Assembly (NCBI GenBank): GCA_030272155.1
Contig: CP126191.1
Coordinates: forward strand, 7,338,501 to 7,402,500
DNA: 64,000 nucleotides
Reading direction: 5' to 3'
From: Tetradesmus obliquus
Taxonomy: Eukaryota > Chlorophyta > Chlorophyceae > Sphaeropleales > Scenedesmaceae
Shown: piece by piece, positions 1 through 11,124 of the stretch
Layout: each line of letters starts with the position of its first letter
Numbering within the stretch: the first letter of the stretch is position 1
The notes under the pieces: generated by a model
Seen by the model: only the letters and a program-made list of their open reading frames with translations
What the model was told of the DNA's origin: nothing
The model's database searches: none
Position numbers and translations under genes: made by a program

Positions 1-1994
1 ACCAGCAACAGGCAGCATGCACGCTACAGGAATGCCAGGGGAGCCGTGTGACTACTGCCTGATGACGCTGCCTGCTGCGCTGGCTGGCACAGCTGGTGTG
101 GACAGCTGGCGGCTGCTGCTGCCTGCGCAGCTTGATGCAGTGGTGACAGACATGGACGTGTTTGACAGCTGCGTGGTGCTGCATGAGCTGCGCAGTGCAC
201 AACCGGGGCTGCGGCTGCTGAAGCTAGAGCAGCAGCAGCAGCAGCAAGGCGCGCAGCTGCCTGAGCTGCAGGTGGAGCAGCAGCAGCAGGTGAGCAGTCA
301 TGAGGCAGTGCGGCTTAGTTGGTGGCTTGGCTTGTTTCCAGCTGTGATCAGCTGGCTGCATCGTTACTTCAGTGCATCGACTTCACTTCATGATGCAAGG
401 CCTGGCTGTTGTGCGACAAGCAGCAGCAGCAGCAGCAGCAGCAGAAGTTCCACCAAGCTTGAGCAATGCTCGATGTGACGGCTAAGCTTGGGCGTCACTG
501 TACGTGCGTACAGCAAACCCTATCTCGCTATTGGACAAGCTCTGATTGACTCCTGTGTGTGAGCAGGTGCAGCTGCCAGGCTGGGCGTTTGCCATGCGGC
601 CAGGCATCAACCAGGACTATGACAGCAGCAGGCTGCGGCTGTATGCCAGCAGCCCAGCTGTGCCGGAGCTGCCGCTGGAGCTGCACCTGGCCACTGCCCA
701 GCTGGCACAGCTGCAGCAAAGCAGCAACTGGGAGCAGCAGCAACCGCAACAGCAACAGCAGCAGGGGCAGCAGCAGCGCGCAGCTCATTTGGCAGCTGAC
801 AGCGCGTCAGGACATGAGCAGCTGGTGTGCAAGCGGCTGTGGGCTGCTGCGCCCGACGGCGCTGCTGTGCCTGTCACACTGCTGCACAGCCAGGGCTTTC
901 AGTACGATGGCAGTGCGCCGCTGCTGGTGGAGGTGTACGGTGCATACGGCCAGGTGCTTGAGGCTGACTTCAGGGCACACCGGCTGGCACTGCTGCAGCG
1001 GGGCTGGGCTGTGGCGCTGGCACACGTGCGGGGCGGCGGCGAGGGCGGCAGAAGGTGAGGGCAGTGGCACTGCTGTGTACTGCACGCTGGACTCAGCATG
1101 CAGGCGCGCAGTGTAAAACTGCTCCTGTTCGGTTCAGCTGATGGTTGATTGCCTGAGTCTGTGCGTGGTCAAGACATGGCAGGTGTGCTGATACTACACA
1201 TGTTGAAAGCCAGTAGCTTGGACTTGTACTACAAGTAGTAGTACAAGGGCCTCAAGCCAGTGATCACAGGTCACAGCTGCCACCCTGGCGACCGACTGTG
1301 TTGCTTGCGCATGTGCTTCCCTGTCTGCAGGTGGCATGCTGCTGGCAGGCAGCTGCGCAAGCCCAACTCAGTGTCAGACCTGCTGGCGTGCCTGCAGCTG
1401 CTGCTGCAGCTGCGAGTAACCAGCGCCGGCAGGATAGCTGGCCATGCTGCAAGCGCTGGAGGCCTCACCCTGGCAGCAGCAGTGAATGCCTCGCCACAGC
1501 TGTTCTCGGCTGTGGTGCTGGAGGCGCCGTTTGTGGACTGGGCCGGGTCCATGTGCAATGAAGCTGCGCAGCATGTGCTGACTGAGCATGAGGCGGATGA
1601 GTGGGGCAATGCAGCACAGCAGCCGCAGGTTGCAGACATGGTGGCACGCATGTGTCCCTACAGTAATCTGCAGGCGGGCGTCCTGTATCCAGCTATGCTG
1701 GTGACGGCAGGCCTGCAGGACACACGGGTGCCATTTTGGATGCCTGTCAAGTATGTTGCTAAGCTTAGAAGCTTGCAAGCAGCAGCAGAGGTGTCAGCAG
1801 CTGGTAGGCAGCAGCAACAGCAGCAGCAGGTGACGCAAGGCAGGCGCCCCATCCTGCTGCAGTTTGCGGATGATGGGGGCCACTTCAGCATTGGGCAGTC
1901 AGGTGGGGCTGTGGAGGACATTGCGCTGCAGTATGCCTTCCTGATTACGGCAACACAGCACGTGACTGCCCAGCAGGCAGCAGCTGGACGGTAG
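1..1994 (+). CDS. Prolyl oligopeptidase family serine protease (oligopeptidase B-like), C-terminal part
   Basis: Three exons are visible: up to 289, 567-1054 and 1331-1994 (stop TAG). Phases agree at both introns (0, then 2). The 5' part lies outside the window. The product is the alpha/beta-hydrolase half of an S9-family peptidase, which cleaves short peptides after Pro or basic residues. Family marks in order are VYGAYG, then HVRGGGEGG split by intron 2 and continued as RRWHAAGR, then LRKPNS. The nucleophile-elbow region reads GHAASAGGL, with Ser as likely nucleophile. The acid is probably the Asp in LQDTRVPFW, the family's DxRV position, and the His lies in DDGGHFS. Several Gln runs interrupt the chain. 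They are encoded by (CAG)n and probably form surface loops. Whether it is oligopeptidase B or a prolyl endopeptidase cannot be settled without the N-terminal propeller. The first exon is weakly conserved by eye. Confidence 0.85.
1223..1247. repeat. Short inverted repeat in intron 2 of the protease gene
   Basis: Ten-base arms at 1223-1232 and 1238-1247 (CTTGTACTAC and GTAGTACAAG) are separated by five bases, so the transcript could fold into a small hairpin. A related GTACTAC motif recurs downstream of the gene, where a 12-base unit is repeated in tandem at 2305-2316 and 2317-2328. No function is evident. Confidence 0.6.
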
Positions 1995-4900
1995 CTGTAG
2001 CATGTTCAGTGGTGTGCTCAGAGCATCACAAGGCGTGCATGTGTGCTAACTGTGTGCTGCTCTACTGGTCTGCCGTGTCAGACGCGGTGCCATCTAGCAT
2101 GCATGGGCCTTGAACTTGTGGCCGCAACGCAGGTGGCTGAGCATGATGCCGTGCACGTCATTCAGTGGTTGCGCATCTGTTTCTGAGGACCATGTATTGC
2201 GCATGGTATGCAGCAAATGTACTACTGCATGACCTTACAGACAGATCCTGCCAGGCATGACAGGCAGGATGTTGCACAGCTGCAATGCCGCATACTAGTA
2301 GTACGTACTACCTAGCGTACTACCTAGCGTGTAGTACACCCCCTGTGCTGGTGCTAGTGTTACTGATGCCAGACCTCTCGTAGAAAGTGGGGTACAGTTT
2401 TGCTTTCCAGACAATCTATTTGACAGCTGCGCATGCGCATGATTGCCCAGTGATCTTGGCTACTTGGCACAGGGGCACCTTGTGCTTCAAAGTGCGGTGC
2501 CACCGCCTGAGGCTGGCTGGCAGCTGGTGTGACCCTGAGGCTGCGCTGATTCAGCCGGCAGCAGTGCGATCTGTGATGCACGGTGAAAAAGCTTCCCATG
2601 AGACTGGCACTCCTCTGCTAGCAGGTTGAATTAAAACAATAACTTGTTTTTTTTACCAGATGGCCCATTTCACAATGGGAATTGCCTTACACCCCAAGCA
2701 GTACAAGTGGCTGCAGAAAAAAACGCACATGCGCATCTGCATGGCAGCGCCATACAACGACTCAGCCACGCATTCAAAAACATGCGCCTCGTGCAGACCT
2801 TGCGTGCACCATGATGAGCTCAGCCGAAAAATTGCAACGGTCTCAGTGCAGGAGCACTGTTGCCATGCAGGTTCTGCAAACAAATGATGACGTGGGTACA
2901 GCTACATCTTCTGGAAATGTACACCAACTCAACATAGAAAGAGGACAAGCAACAACTGACATCATGCTGGACGGATTTACAGACAACTCCGACTCACAAC
3001 AACAACGCAACGGCACATCAGAAGAAGTTGCTGTACAGTGCAGCTGTCCCTGCCAAACGCCAAGGCAAGGTGACATGCAAACAAAACACAGACGCTGCTC
3101 GCACGCTAACTTCACCGTACCATTCCACAAAGCTCGTATGTTGTACTCCCTGCATGTGTATCACAAGATAAGCCACCAGCCCAACGCCAACCGAGATGCA
3201 GCAGCAGCAGCACTGGCTGCAGGTCCGTGTTCAAACAGCACAGAGAACGGTTGCTGTGTACACCACCAGCAGGTACAGATCCAAATCATACATCTCACAT
3301 GCAGCAGGCAGATGGCATTCCGGCCACCAGCAATCCTGGCTGGCACCCGCCTCAGCACACTGATGCTGTGTCTGCAACTGCATGCACTGCCAGCGCCACC
3401 ATCCCCACCATCAGCCTTCAAACCCCCAGCTCGCCCAAACCACGTCCAACAGGTGCCACATCATGTCACACCTCTGGCCCAGCGAATGCGCCCTGCCACC
3501 GTGAAACCCCGCTGCCACTGCAGCCACCTACCACCTCCTCACCTTCATTCCAGCCCTCTCTTATAATACTACTACTACATCACACAGCTACCAAGCCTAC
3601 AATCTACGCACACCCCAAACACTCAGATAATACCTAACACAGGCGGAACTGGCCTGACACACACCACTCATACTGCAATCCACTCATACTAAGCTGAACT
3701 TATACTAGGCTGATACGCCAGTCTTCATAGATGGCTGCAGCAGTCCAATTGTGCCCCGCAGAACACCTGTCCTGGTGCCAGCAGCAACGCACAATCTGCC
3801 GTATGGTTGATCAATTGTGGCAGCAGGCAAGGGATGGCCATGCCTGCTGCACTTGATTCTGCAGTTGGGACTGCCCAGCAGCTGCCACAATCACACACCA
3901 CTGAACTACAGGGTTGCATTCACAAGCAGAGGCAGCAAACCCTGAAAGAACCCAAGCAGCAGCGCTTCAATCCGAGCCTGCATCACTATGCCCTTGCACC
4001 CCACAAGCCCCTGCACCCCACAACCGCACTCTGCACAATTGCACAGGGGTGGCTAAGCTGCCCAGCACTGCCACCTGTGGCTGGTCATCCAAGCGCACAG
4101 CAGCTTCCCACGCATGCCCAGCCCACTGGCGTGTATCATGCCAGCACACACCACGCAAAACCCGCCACAGGCCAAAGTGACAACATGTCGCAATAGTTCA
4201 GGGCGCATGCACAATCATGCAGGGCTGTGCATGCAACACAGCCACCCTGCCATGTATCACAGGCCTTGCAGGCCAGGCAGGATGGCAGTGCAGCACAAAT
4301 TGACCGAGGCTAGCAGCCATGCACGCTGACCTGAGCAGCACCAACGCTGACACCAGCTGCATTCGGTACAGCCTGCACTTGGCCAACAACCACTGACCTA
4401 CTACCGATGCTGCAACCAGGACCGTAGCGCAGCATGTGCCAGCCGCTTGTCTGATGTACAGGCCAGGCTACTCCCAACGCATGGCGTTGCCCGAGTGTCG
4501 CTGCGAAAAGCACTAGCTCCTACTACACGTGCACCTACACTGCGACCGCAATATGCTGCTGGCCAGCATACAGCCACCAATTGCAGCGCTGGTGTGGGCC
4601 TGCTCATGCGCGGCTCACAATAAGCACAGCAGGGGCATCAAAGGCCCTGCTGCACAAGTACTGAAAAAGGTGTCCACACGCAGCCATGCACATCCGCGCT
4701 GCACATGACCACCCAACACATACACGCCAACAAACACCCAAGCAACAAGAACTGACACGAGAAGCAATTGTACATGGTGCAATGGCAGGCAGCCAACGCA
4801 CCTCTGCAAAGCAAGGCATGCAGCACACAGCCTCGCGGCTGCTGCCTATGGACAGAGCAGCCACACATCGACCTGTCCCTAACACAAACAATGTGCAGCA

Positions 4901-5626
4901 CAAACGCATGTCATAGGCACAAGGCACACAGACACCATCCACCGCTGGACATGAAACAACATAAACTGCAACACCTGCGACGCCGCGGCGAAGCAAGGCA
5001 TGCTGCTCACAACAGCTGAAGTGGTCAGAGCAACAGTGAATGCGCCCGAGGCGCAGCAGCAGCAGAGCTTGTCAACACAATGCAGCATAGGTGTGCCACA
5101 TAGTGCGACCAGCCACATCAACTGATGCCCTGCTGAATCTGCTGCAGCCACGTGGCGATTATTGCGCACTACGCACACAAGCACCACACACAAGGTGTTC
5201 TCCTCCCATTCAAGTCCTCCATGTGTGCATGCATCACGTGTGTGTCGACTGAGCAAAGGGGATGAGTCAAAGTGCGGCGAAAGAACCACATCAACAGTGA
5301 TGGTGGCGGCAGCGCTGCGGGCACTGCTGCCCGTGCTGCTGCTGACGCCGTGAAGTGTGTGTTCGACTCCGCAGCTCAACATAGCTCAACATGCAGCTGC
5401 TTGCATGCTCAGCTGCCAGGCCTCGATGCACGGCGTCAAACCACAGCTGCAAGAAGCAGCTGCGGCTGCTTGAGCTGCTGGCAGAGGCAAGCGCTGTCGA
5501 AGACGTCGTCTGCTGTGCTTGTGCCTGATTGAACAACGCAGCTTTCACCAGCGCAGCCTGGATCCGACTGACCGGTGTTCAACGATGCTGCTGCTGCAGC
5601 CCCTGTCATCCGTTCAAGCCACACAC
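1995..5626. other. Convergent intergenic region, no supportable gene
   Basis: This stretch separates the protease (+) from the cyclotransferase (-), which face each other. About 1995-2640 is GT-rich on the + strand and looks like 3' flank of the protease. About 2650-5400 is strikingly CA-rich on the + strand (GT-rich on the minus strand), which fits a long 3' flank or UTR of the minus gene. Open frames occur, including one of 294 codons from 2682, but they are low-complexity, lack recognisable domains, and do not link to neighbours through phased splice sites. Confidence 0.6.
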
Positions 5627-7130
5627 TCACTGCTGGCTGAAGAAGCCCACCACCACCAGCCCCACAATGCACAGGAAGCAGTACGCAATGTATTTGGCTG
5701 GCGTGTCAAAGTAAGCTGGCGGCAGGCCTGCGCTGGGCACCGTGTCTATGCTGCTGAGCCACGCCTGGTACAGCGGGTCAAGGTAGTTGTCTGCAGCACC
5801 CTCCCGCAGCACACGCATGTACTTCTCTGTCGGCGTCACCTCTCCGTGCAGCAGCGCGAGCGAGCTGGACACAAACGTCTGCGCCTTTGCACGCCAGCCA
5901 TCATACGTCTCAACCTGCAGCAGCAGCAAGACCAGGACGTGGGTTAGTGCCTGCATCATGCACCAAGGACCACTGAGGACAAGAGCTGCATGCCTCCTGC
6001 TTCAAGCCATTCCTTTGCGCACTACAATTGCTGTGTGGTATTCATCGCTGCTGCTGCTGCTGCTGCTGCTCACCTCCACTTCCGTGAGGTTGTAGCCGCC
6101 CTCCCGCTTCTGCAGCTTGCGCATGTCCTCCTTGTTCACAAGGTACAGCACGCCGTGCACCTGCGGCAGGAAGGGCTTGTACTTGGGCAGCTGCCCAGGT
6201 GCCATCGGCTGCAGTGTGGAGTAGCCTGCGACGCAAAAGTGTGCACACCAAGAGGAGTCAGGGGTAGACGACGATGCGAAGACGCAAGTGAAAAGCAAAA
6301 AGCTACATCAACAGTCGTCTCAGGACATTTGACCAAGGTCAGCACATGCAGGCAGCACATGCAGTATTGCTCTGCAGCGCGTCAGCAGTGCCGCACAGCA
6401 GCTGTGCTGCTGCCACTACAGCGCTGCGAGAGGCGTGTCTCAGGCCATTTCAGCAGCAGGCCCACACCAGTGCGCACCTGCTCTGTGCTGGAAGACTAGC
6501 TTGAGGTTGGGGTCAACCAGCACACAGGGGGCGCGCTGCAGCACCTTCACGCCTCGCCTGGCCAGCGTGTCAAAAGACATGTTGGCGCCGTAGCTGCAGT
6601 GACAATGGCGCAGACCAAGGGTGACCACAGGAGGAAGCAGGGGCTTTCAGAATTATGCAGCATTGATCAATGTGGGTAGCAGCAGGTAGGTATACCATAG
6701 CACAATATGCTGTGCATGTAAGAGATGTGCTCGTGTGTCAAGATCTGACAGTTGTTGAGTCAGCGCTGCTGCAGGCCACAGGTGCCAGCTGTGTAGAAGC
6801 TGAGGAGGTCACGCCCAGTGCCCACCTAAGGTACCACACGGCATCTTTGTGCTCCGGCAGGTATCGTGGAGGCAGCTTGGCTGCGATATCGCTGAATCCA
6901 GCTTCTCCCTGGTTGTCCCTGGTTGACGGTGGCAACAGCTGCTCCAATCTCGCCCGCAAAAGCTGGTCGCCCCCAGCTGCCAGCTTTGGGTCTTCTTGTA
7001 AAACAGCTGCTACCCGACATGACCTGCGAGCTGGTCTGGCTGGTAGCAAGGGCTTGCTGGCCACCCCAGCCAGGCGCTGCACGCGGCCCGACAGCTTCAT
7101 ACTATCTACTGCTCCGTTAACGTGCCACAC
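5627..7130 (-). CDS. Gamma-glutamylcyclotransferase-like protein with C-terminal membrane anchor
   Basis: Four exons on the minus strand: 7130-6826, 6593-6478, 6225-6074 and 5914-5627, all with GT-AG borders and matching phases (286 codons; Met at 7100 is an alternative start). Joined, exons 1-2 give WYLSYGANMS, the glycine-rich substrate loop of the GGCT/AIG2 fold (family form YGSNM). Exons 2-3 give FQHRAGYSTLQP. The likely catalytic acid is the Glu of KREGGYNLTEVEV, at the place of the essential Glu in human GGCT. The family releases 5-oxoproline from gamma-glutamyl peptides or glutathione products. The N-terminus is Arg/Ala-rich, resembling an organelle transit peptide. The last 25 or so residues form one hydrophobic segment (YIAYCFLCIVGLVVVGFF), so the enzyme is probably tail-anchored, which is unusual for this normally soluble family. 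The substrate is not predictable. Confidence 0.85.
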
Positions 7131-7633
7131 TAGTCAGAGCTACACGTTCTATTGCGGCAAACGCAGGCGTAAATAGATGTGGTGGGCTAGGACACCTGTG
7201 GGTATGCCTGTCTCCGGTGTGTTTAACGCTTGACAACACGATCTATCTGAAAGGTACCGTCGTTTAAAACACCAGCTGGTGATGATTACAAGCGTTATGC
7301 CTCAAAAAGCTGATGCAAAGCACGGTGATGCACCCCAGTTTGTTACACGGTCATTTTGCTGCATACCCATGCCGTTCGACACTGCAAATTGTGAAACACA
7401 CCTACATGCTTGTGACTTTTGGTGCCCCTCGTGAAGCCTCGCACTGAGCTTGTGACTTTTGGTGCCCCTCGTGAAGGGGTTGTTTCCCTCCCAGTGCGCA
7501 CATTGCGAGGCACCTGTACTATATCACCTCCATTCACTCTTGAAGATTTGGAAGTAACTGTTTGCTGATTCAGGGAGCCTGGATCAGCCAGGCTGCATGA
7601 AGTAGCAGACTAGCCAGCAGGAGCACAGCCAGG
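7131..7633. promoter_or_regulatory. Shared 5' region of the cyclotransferase (-) and ARL1 (+) genes
   Basis: The two start codons lie back to back about 500 bases apart, so both 5' UTRs and promoters must fit here. A 29-base direct repeat lies in the middle. No clear TATA box or known element was recognised. The promoter role is inferred from gene layout only. Confidence 0.4.
7408..7476. repeat. 29-base direct repeat, two copies 40 bases apart
   Basis: Copies at 7408-7436 and 7448-7476 are identical over 29 bases and separated by 11 bases. They contain TGTGACTTTTGGTGCCCCTC. A near match to the first part (CTTGTGACTTTTTG) also occurs near 20440. They lie inside the divergent promoter between the cyclotransferase and ARL1 genes. 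Confidence 0.85.
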
Positions 7634-9074
7634 ATGGGGATCTGGCTCTCTCGTATGCTTAGTTATTTTGGTGAAAAGGAGGCTCGAATCCTGGTGCTAG
7701 GACTAGACAACGCTGGCAAGACCACCATCCTATGTAAGCAGGCAGTTGAGCAGCTTACTGCTGCAAGTTGGCGGTTGCAGCCACCTCACACAGCTGTTGT
7801 GCAACCCTGCAGACCGGCTACAAGTTGGAGAAGTGGTCTCTACCATTCCAAGTAGGTTCTTCTGTGTGTCGAGTGCAGTTGGTCGCGCCCTGCTGCCCAT
7901 GACCTGCGCAACTGTGTGCTGCACTTCACGTACTGCGTACATGCAGTGTCTTTCCCTTGTCCTCCTTCTCGCTTCCTTCCTGCTCATCCATGCCAGGGTT
8001 AGATGATGCAGACTAGCACCTGCAGCAGTATGTTATATCAACGTCTTGTATCGCAATCCTTTTGCATGCTGCAGGGCAGGCAGATTGCAAGTGGCAGTGC
8101 TCACGTGCGGTTGTTGTGTGTCTGAACACCAGCTGTTGGGCCTCCAGCCGCATCCACTCAAGCACGTATGAACAACTTTCACTTGCCTGCCCTCTCAAGC
8201 TGTTCTGCTGCCCTTTTTATCATGCCATGCTGTCGCTGCTGCTTGTGCCGCGCGCAGCCATCGGCTTCAATGTGGAGACGGTCTCCTACAAGAACATAAA
8301 GTTCCAGGTGTGGGACCTGGGCGGGCAGACCAGCATCCGGCCCTACTGGCGCTGCTACTACCCCAACACGCAGGCCATCATCTACGTGGTGGACAGCAGC
8401 GACGTGGAGCGCATAGGCATCAGCAAGGAGGAGTTCCACGCCATCGTGGAGGAGGAGGAGCTCAAGGATGCACTCATCCTGGTGTACGCCAACAAGCAGG
8501 TGCGGCGCGCGCTGGGGCAGATGAGGCACGGCTGCAGCGCTGGCATCGCCGGTCAGCAGCAGCAGCAGCAGCAGCAGCAGCGAAAGCAGCGGGTACAGCG
8601 CAAAGAGAAAGCAGCTGGCGGGGGGAGGAACTGTGCGGCTGCTGCGCGTCGCAGGGGTTGCACAGCTGTGCAGTGCAGTGTGTGTGCGTGTGCAGTAGGC
8701 TGCATGCTGCGGCGCCTGGTGGTGCATGCTGCTGTGTTACTGTATCCCGAGCAGTTGATGCAGTCAGTGCTCGTGCTCAGAGAGTCAGCAGCAGCAGCCT
8801 GCGCAGTATGTGCACCATCAGCCTAGCGCATGTATTGTCCCATGAGAGGCGCGTGCTGCCCCCAACTGACTGTGCTTCTGTGCCCTGTGGCGGTGCCTGC
8901 GTGCTGCAGGACCTGCCTGGCGCACTGTCAGACGCACAGGTGGCTGAGGCGCTGGGCCTGGCTGACATCCGCAACAGGGACTGGGCCATTTTTAAGACGT
9001 CAGCAATCAAGGGCGATGGCCTGTTTGAGGGGCTGGACTGGCTAGCAAACACGCTCAAGGCGCGGGGGCGGTAG
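7634..9074 (+). CDS. ARL1: ADP-ribosylation factor-like GTPase 1 (ARL1)
   Basis: Four exons, 7634-7733, 7813-7851, 8258-8499 and 8910-9074, join in phase to 181 amino acids, the usual ARL1 length. The protein starts MGIWLS, with Gly2 available for myristoylation. It carries the P-loop GLDNAGKT, switch [13 protein letters not shown] (assembled across exons 2-3), the [13 protein letters not shown] switch II, NKQD assembled across exons 3-4, and the SAIKG guanine-binding loop. The middle of the chain ([16 protein letters not shown]) is near identical to plant and animal ARL1. This small GTPase acts at the trans-Golgi, where the GTP form recruits GRIP-domain tethers. All catalytic residues are present. 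Intron 3 contains a (CAG)n run at 8554-8580. The gene is divergent from the cyclotransferase gene. Confidence 0.97.
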
Positions 9075-10023
9075 CTGGCAGCAGCAGCAGCACGCGTGGC
9101 AGCTGGGTATGTGGCTGCCTGCAGGAAACAGGTGCGCAGCAGGGCGTGCGGCGCTGGCAGCACAGCACAATCCGGAGGTGTAGGGGGCGGCTGTACAGCG
9201 GCGCTGACAGGTTCAGCTGCTGGCTGTTGCACAGAGCCCCCCAGCAGAGGAGAGCTGTGGTGCAAGCTTAGATAAATGCTGCAGCAGTCGCTGCAGTTGT
9301 CACCCTGCTGCTGGTCAGCAGGGCAATGACAGTGATGGATTGGCTGCTTGTTGGTGTTTGGTAAACATCAGATAGTTTCTGCAGAGATGCGCCACGGACA
9401 TGTCTGAGGGCAGGGGCAGGAGTGATGCTTTGTTGCGTGCTGGCTTCTGGGCCAGAGGCAGGCAGCCACGGCATGCATGCGGTTGCTTGCATCTTGTGTG
9501 TTTGCATACTGTGCATGCCGCAAGGACGACGCTGCCATGGTTGCACCTGGCAAGTGTTTGTTTGGTGTGTCAACAATGTGTTGGGCACGGGCAAGTGCAT
9601 AGTCAGGAACACCAGGCACAGCTCAGCAGGCTGCAGCTGCCAGCTGCAATAGTGCGTTTGCATGGCTGCAAGAATCAATTTGCTTGCCTGCAGTGATTTT
9701 GCGATTTATGCAATTGTGTGGCTGGCGGTTCCGTGATATATGTGGGTGACATGTCTGTTGCCAAGCGATAGCTGGGCCGTGGCAAAGCATGCTGCCCTGA
9801 CGCCTTTTGCTGACAGCTGTCACTGAGTGTAGTGACGCCAACCTTAGCGCTGGCAACATGTGCCGCACAAGCACGTCGTGTCATGGGCTGCTTGCCAGCT
9901 ATGCACAATCTTGGTGGTCAACGCCACGATGTCTGCTCCAATCAATAACTGCACGTTCCCTCCCTTTCTTCACCCCACTGGCAGCGCGCCTCGGTTTTGA
10001 TGCAATGGTAGCGCATTGGTGAC

Positions 10024-10051
10024 AACATCCTCTCTTTAAAGAGAGGATGTT
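10024..10051. repeat. Perfect 28-base palindrome
   Basis: Each strand reads AACATCCTCTCTTT followed by its exact reverse complement with no spacer. It is immediately followed by TATATATA. It could form a cruciform or RNA hairpin, or be fused terminal inverted repeats of a lost small transposon. It lies far from both flanking coding regions. Confidence 0.9.
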
Positions 10052-10587
10052 ATATATACTCTTCCCTACGGACCATGCCCCGCGGACTTTTTGCGGGCTT
10101 GCGCCCCCCCATTCGTCGCAGCGAGGCTTGATACTGTGGCGTGCACAGCGTGTGCGGGTGGGGTGGGGTAGGGGGCTACCTGCCTGCGCTGCAGCAGCGG
10201 CGGCTGGCGCACCAGCGCTGTGCAGCGCTGGGCGAATGCAAAAAGTGCCAAAAAGCTCAAAAAGCCAGTTTGCACAAACTAAGGCCTTGGGCGCCCTGCT
10301 TACTGTCAAAGTGCATCGTGATGCTGGACGAATTGCATGGTAAGAGAGTCGCAGTTCTTCGTGGTGTTCCAGGAAACTTTGGCACGTTATCATACGTCAG
10401 CTGTCAGCTGTGTGTCAGCAGCCTGGCCGTAGGTTGTGGCGGACACACGTAAACGTATTATTTTGTGCTGCTCCGTGTCGCCCGGTATTATATATTGCTG
10501 CAATGCTCATCACAGTGCAACCTCGTGTGCCGGGCATTCGCCGACGATACACGACAGCGGAGTGTCGTTTTGCACAGCAACAAAGAT

Positions 10588-10965
10588 TCATACAGATCTA
10601 CTAGACACATATTGCACAGTGTCCGAGTCGGCTAACTTGAGATAGTGCAGCACAGCAAGTCGCCAGTTGTGATGGGTGGTGGCAGTGACGATCTGTTTCG
10701 CTGGTTCTGGCACGCCATGTCCCCGTATCGCAGGATGGCAACGACTACCCATCACGACTTCAATCATCGAATCGGATGCGATAGTTATTAGCGGGGAGTC
10801 TTGCAGCAGCTGCTCACTGCAGACTGCATCAGGCCAAACTCCCAGTTTCTCTTGCAGTGACAGCAGCTCGCATCCATGCTTGTAGGCTGCGGCAATCACA
10901 CAGCAAACAGTGCCAGCTGCGCAGCTGCGGCAGCTGCCCAGTGCAGCTATGCTGCGTTTATGCAC
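10588..10965 (-). other. Uncharacterised open frame, possibly not coding
   Basis: This is a 125-codon open frame on the minus strand. Unlike most frames in the intergenic DNA it is not dominated by Ala/Gln/Cys runs, and its middle part (around VWPDAVCSEQLLQ and ASDSMIEVVMG) looks protein-like. I recognise no family, and no spliced extension was found. It sits in a region of unusual composition with a palindrome and short A/T hairpins, so a decayed mobile-element gene is possible. Chance remains likely. Confidence 0.15.
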
Positions 10966-11102
10966 ATGATCTGCATGGCGGCACTGCGCTGCACTGCGAA
11001 GGGTTTAGGGCTGCAAGTTGTGACGTGCTGAACCCTAGTGCTGACCACCAACAGTCTATAACTGCAAACCTATGCAAACAGCCCCACAGTGGGCGCAACT
11101 GA

Positions 11103-11124
11103 AAAAAGTCCTTTTGGACTTTTT
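11103..11124. repeat. A/T-rich hairpin
   Basis: Nine-base arms (AAAAAGTCC and GGACTTTTT) flank a TTTT loop, followed directly by two more AAAAAGTC words up to about 11143. Similar words (GGACTTTTTGC, AAAAAGTGCC, AAAAAGCTC) occur at about 10085-10100 and 10239-10265. The group may be remnants of one repeated element. Confidence 0.6.

Noticed and set aside
2682-3566. 294-codon + strand frame in the first intergenic region
   Set aside because: It lies in CA-rich DNA, has no domain, no phased neighbour exon and a His/Pro/Thr/Gln-biased composition typical of random frames here.
9998-10050. tRNA-like D-arm wording (ATGCAATGGTAGCGCAT)
   Set aside because: There is no matching T-arm (GGTTCGAATCC type), anticodon stem or acceptor stem around it; the downstream sequence is the palindrome.
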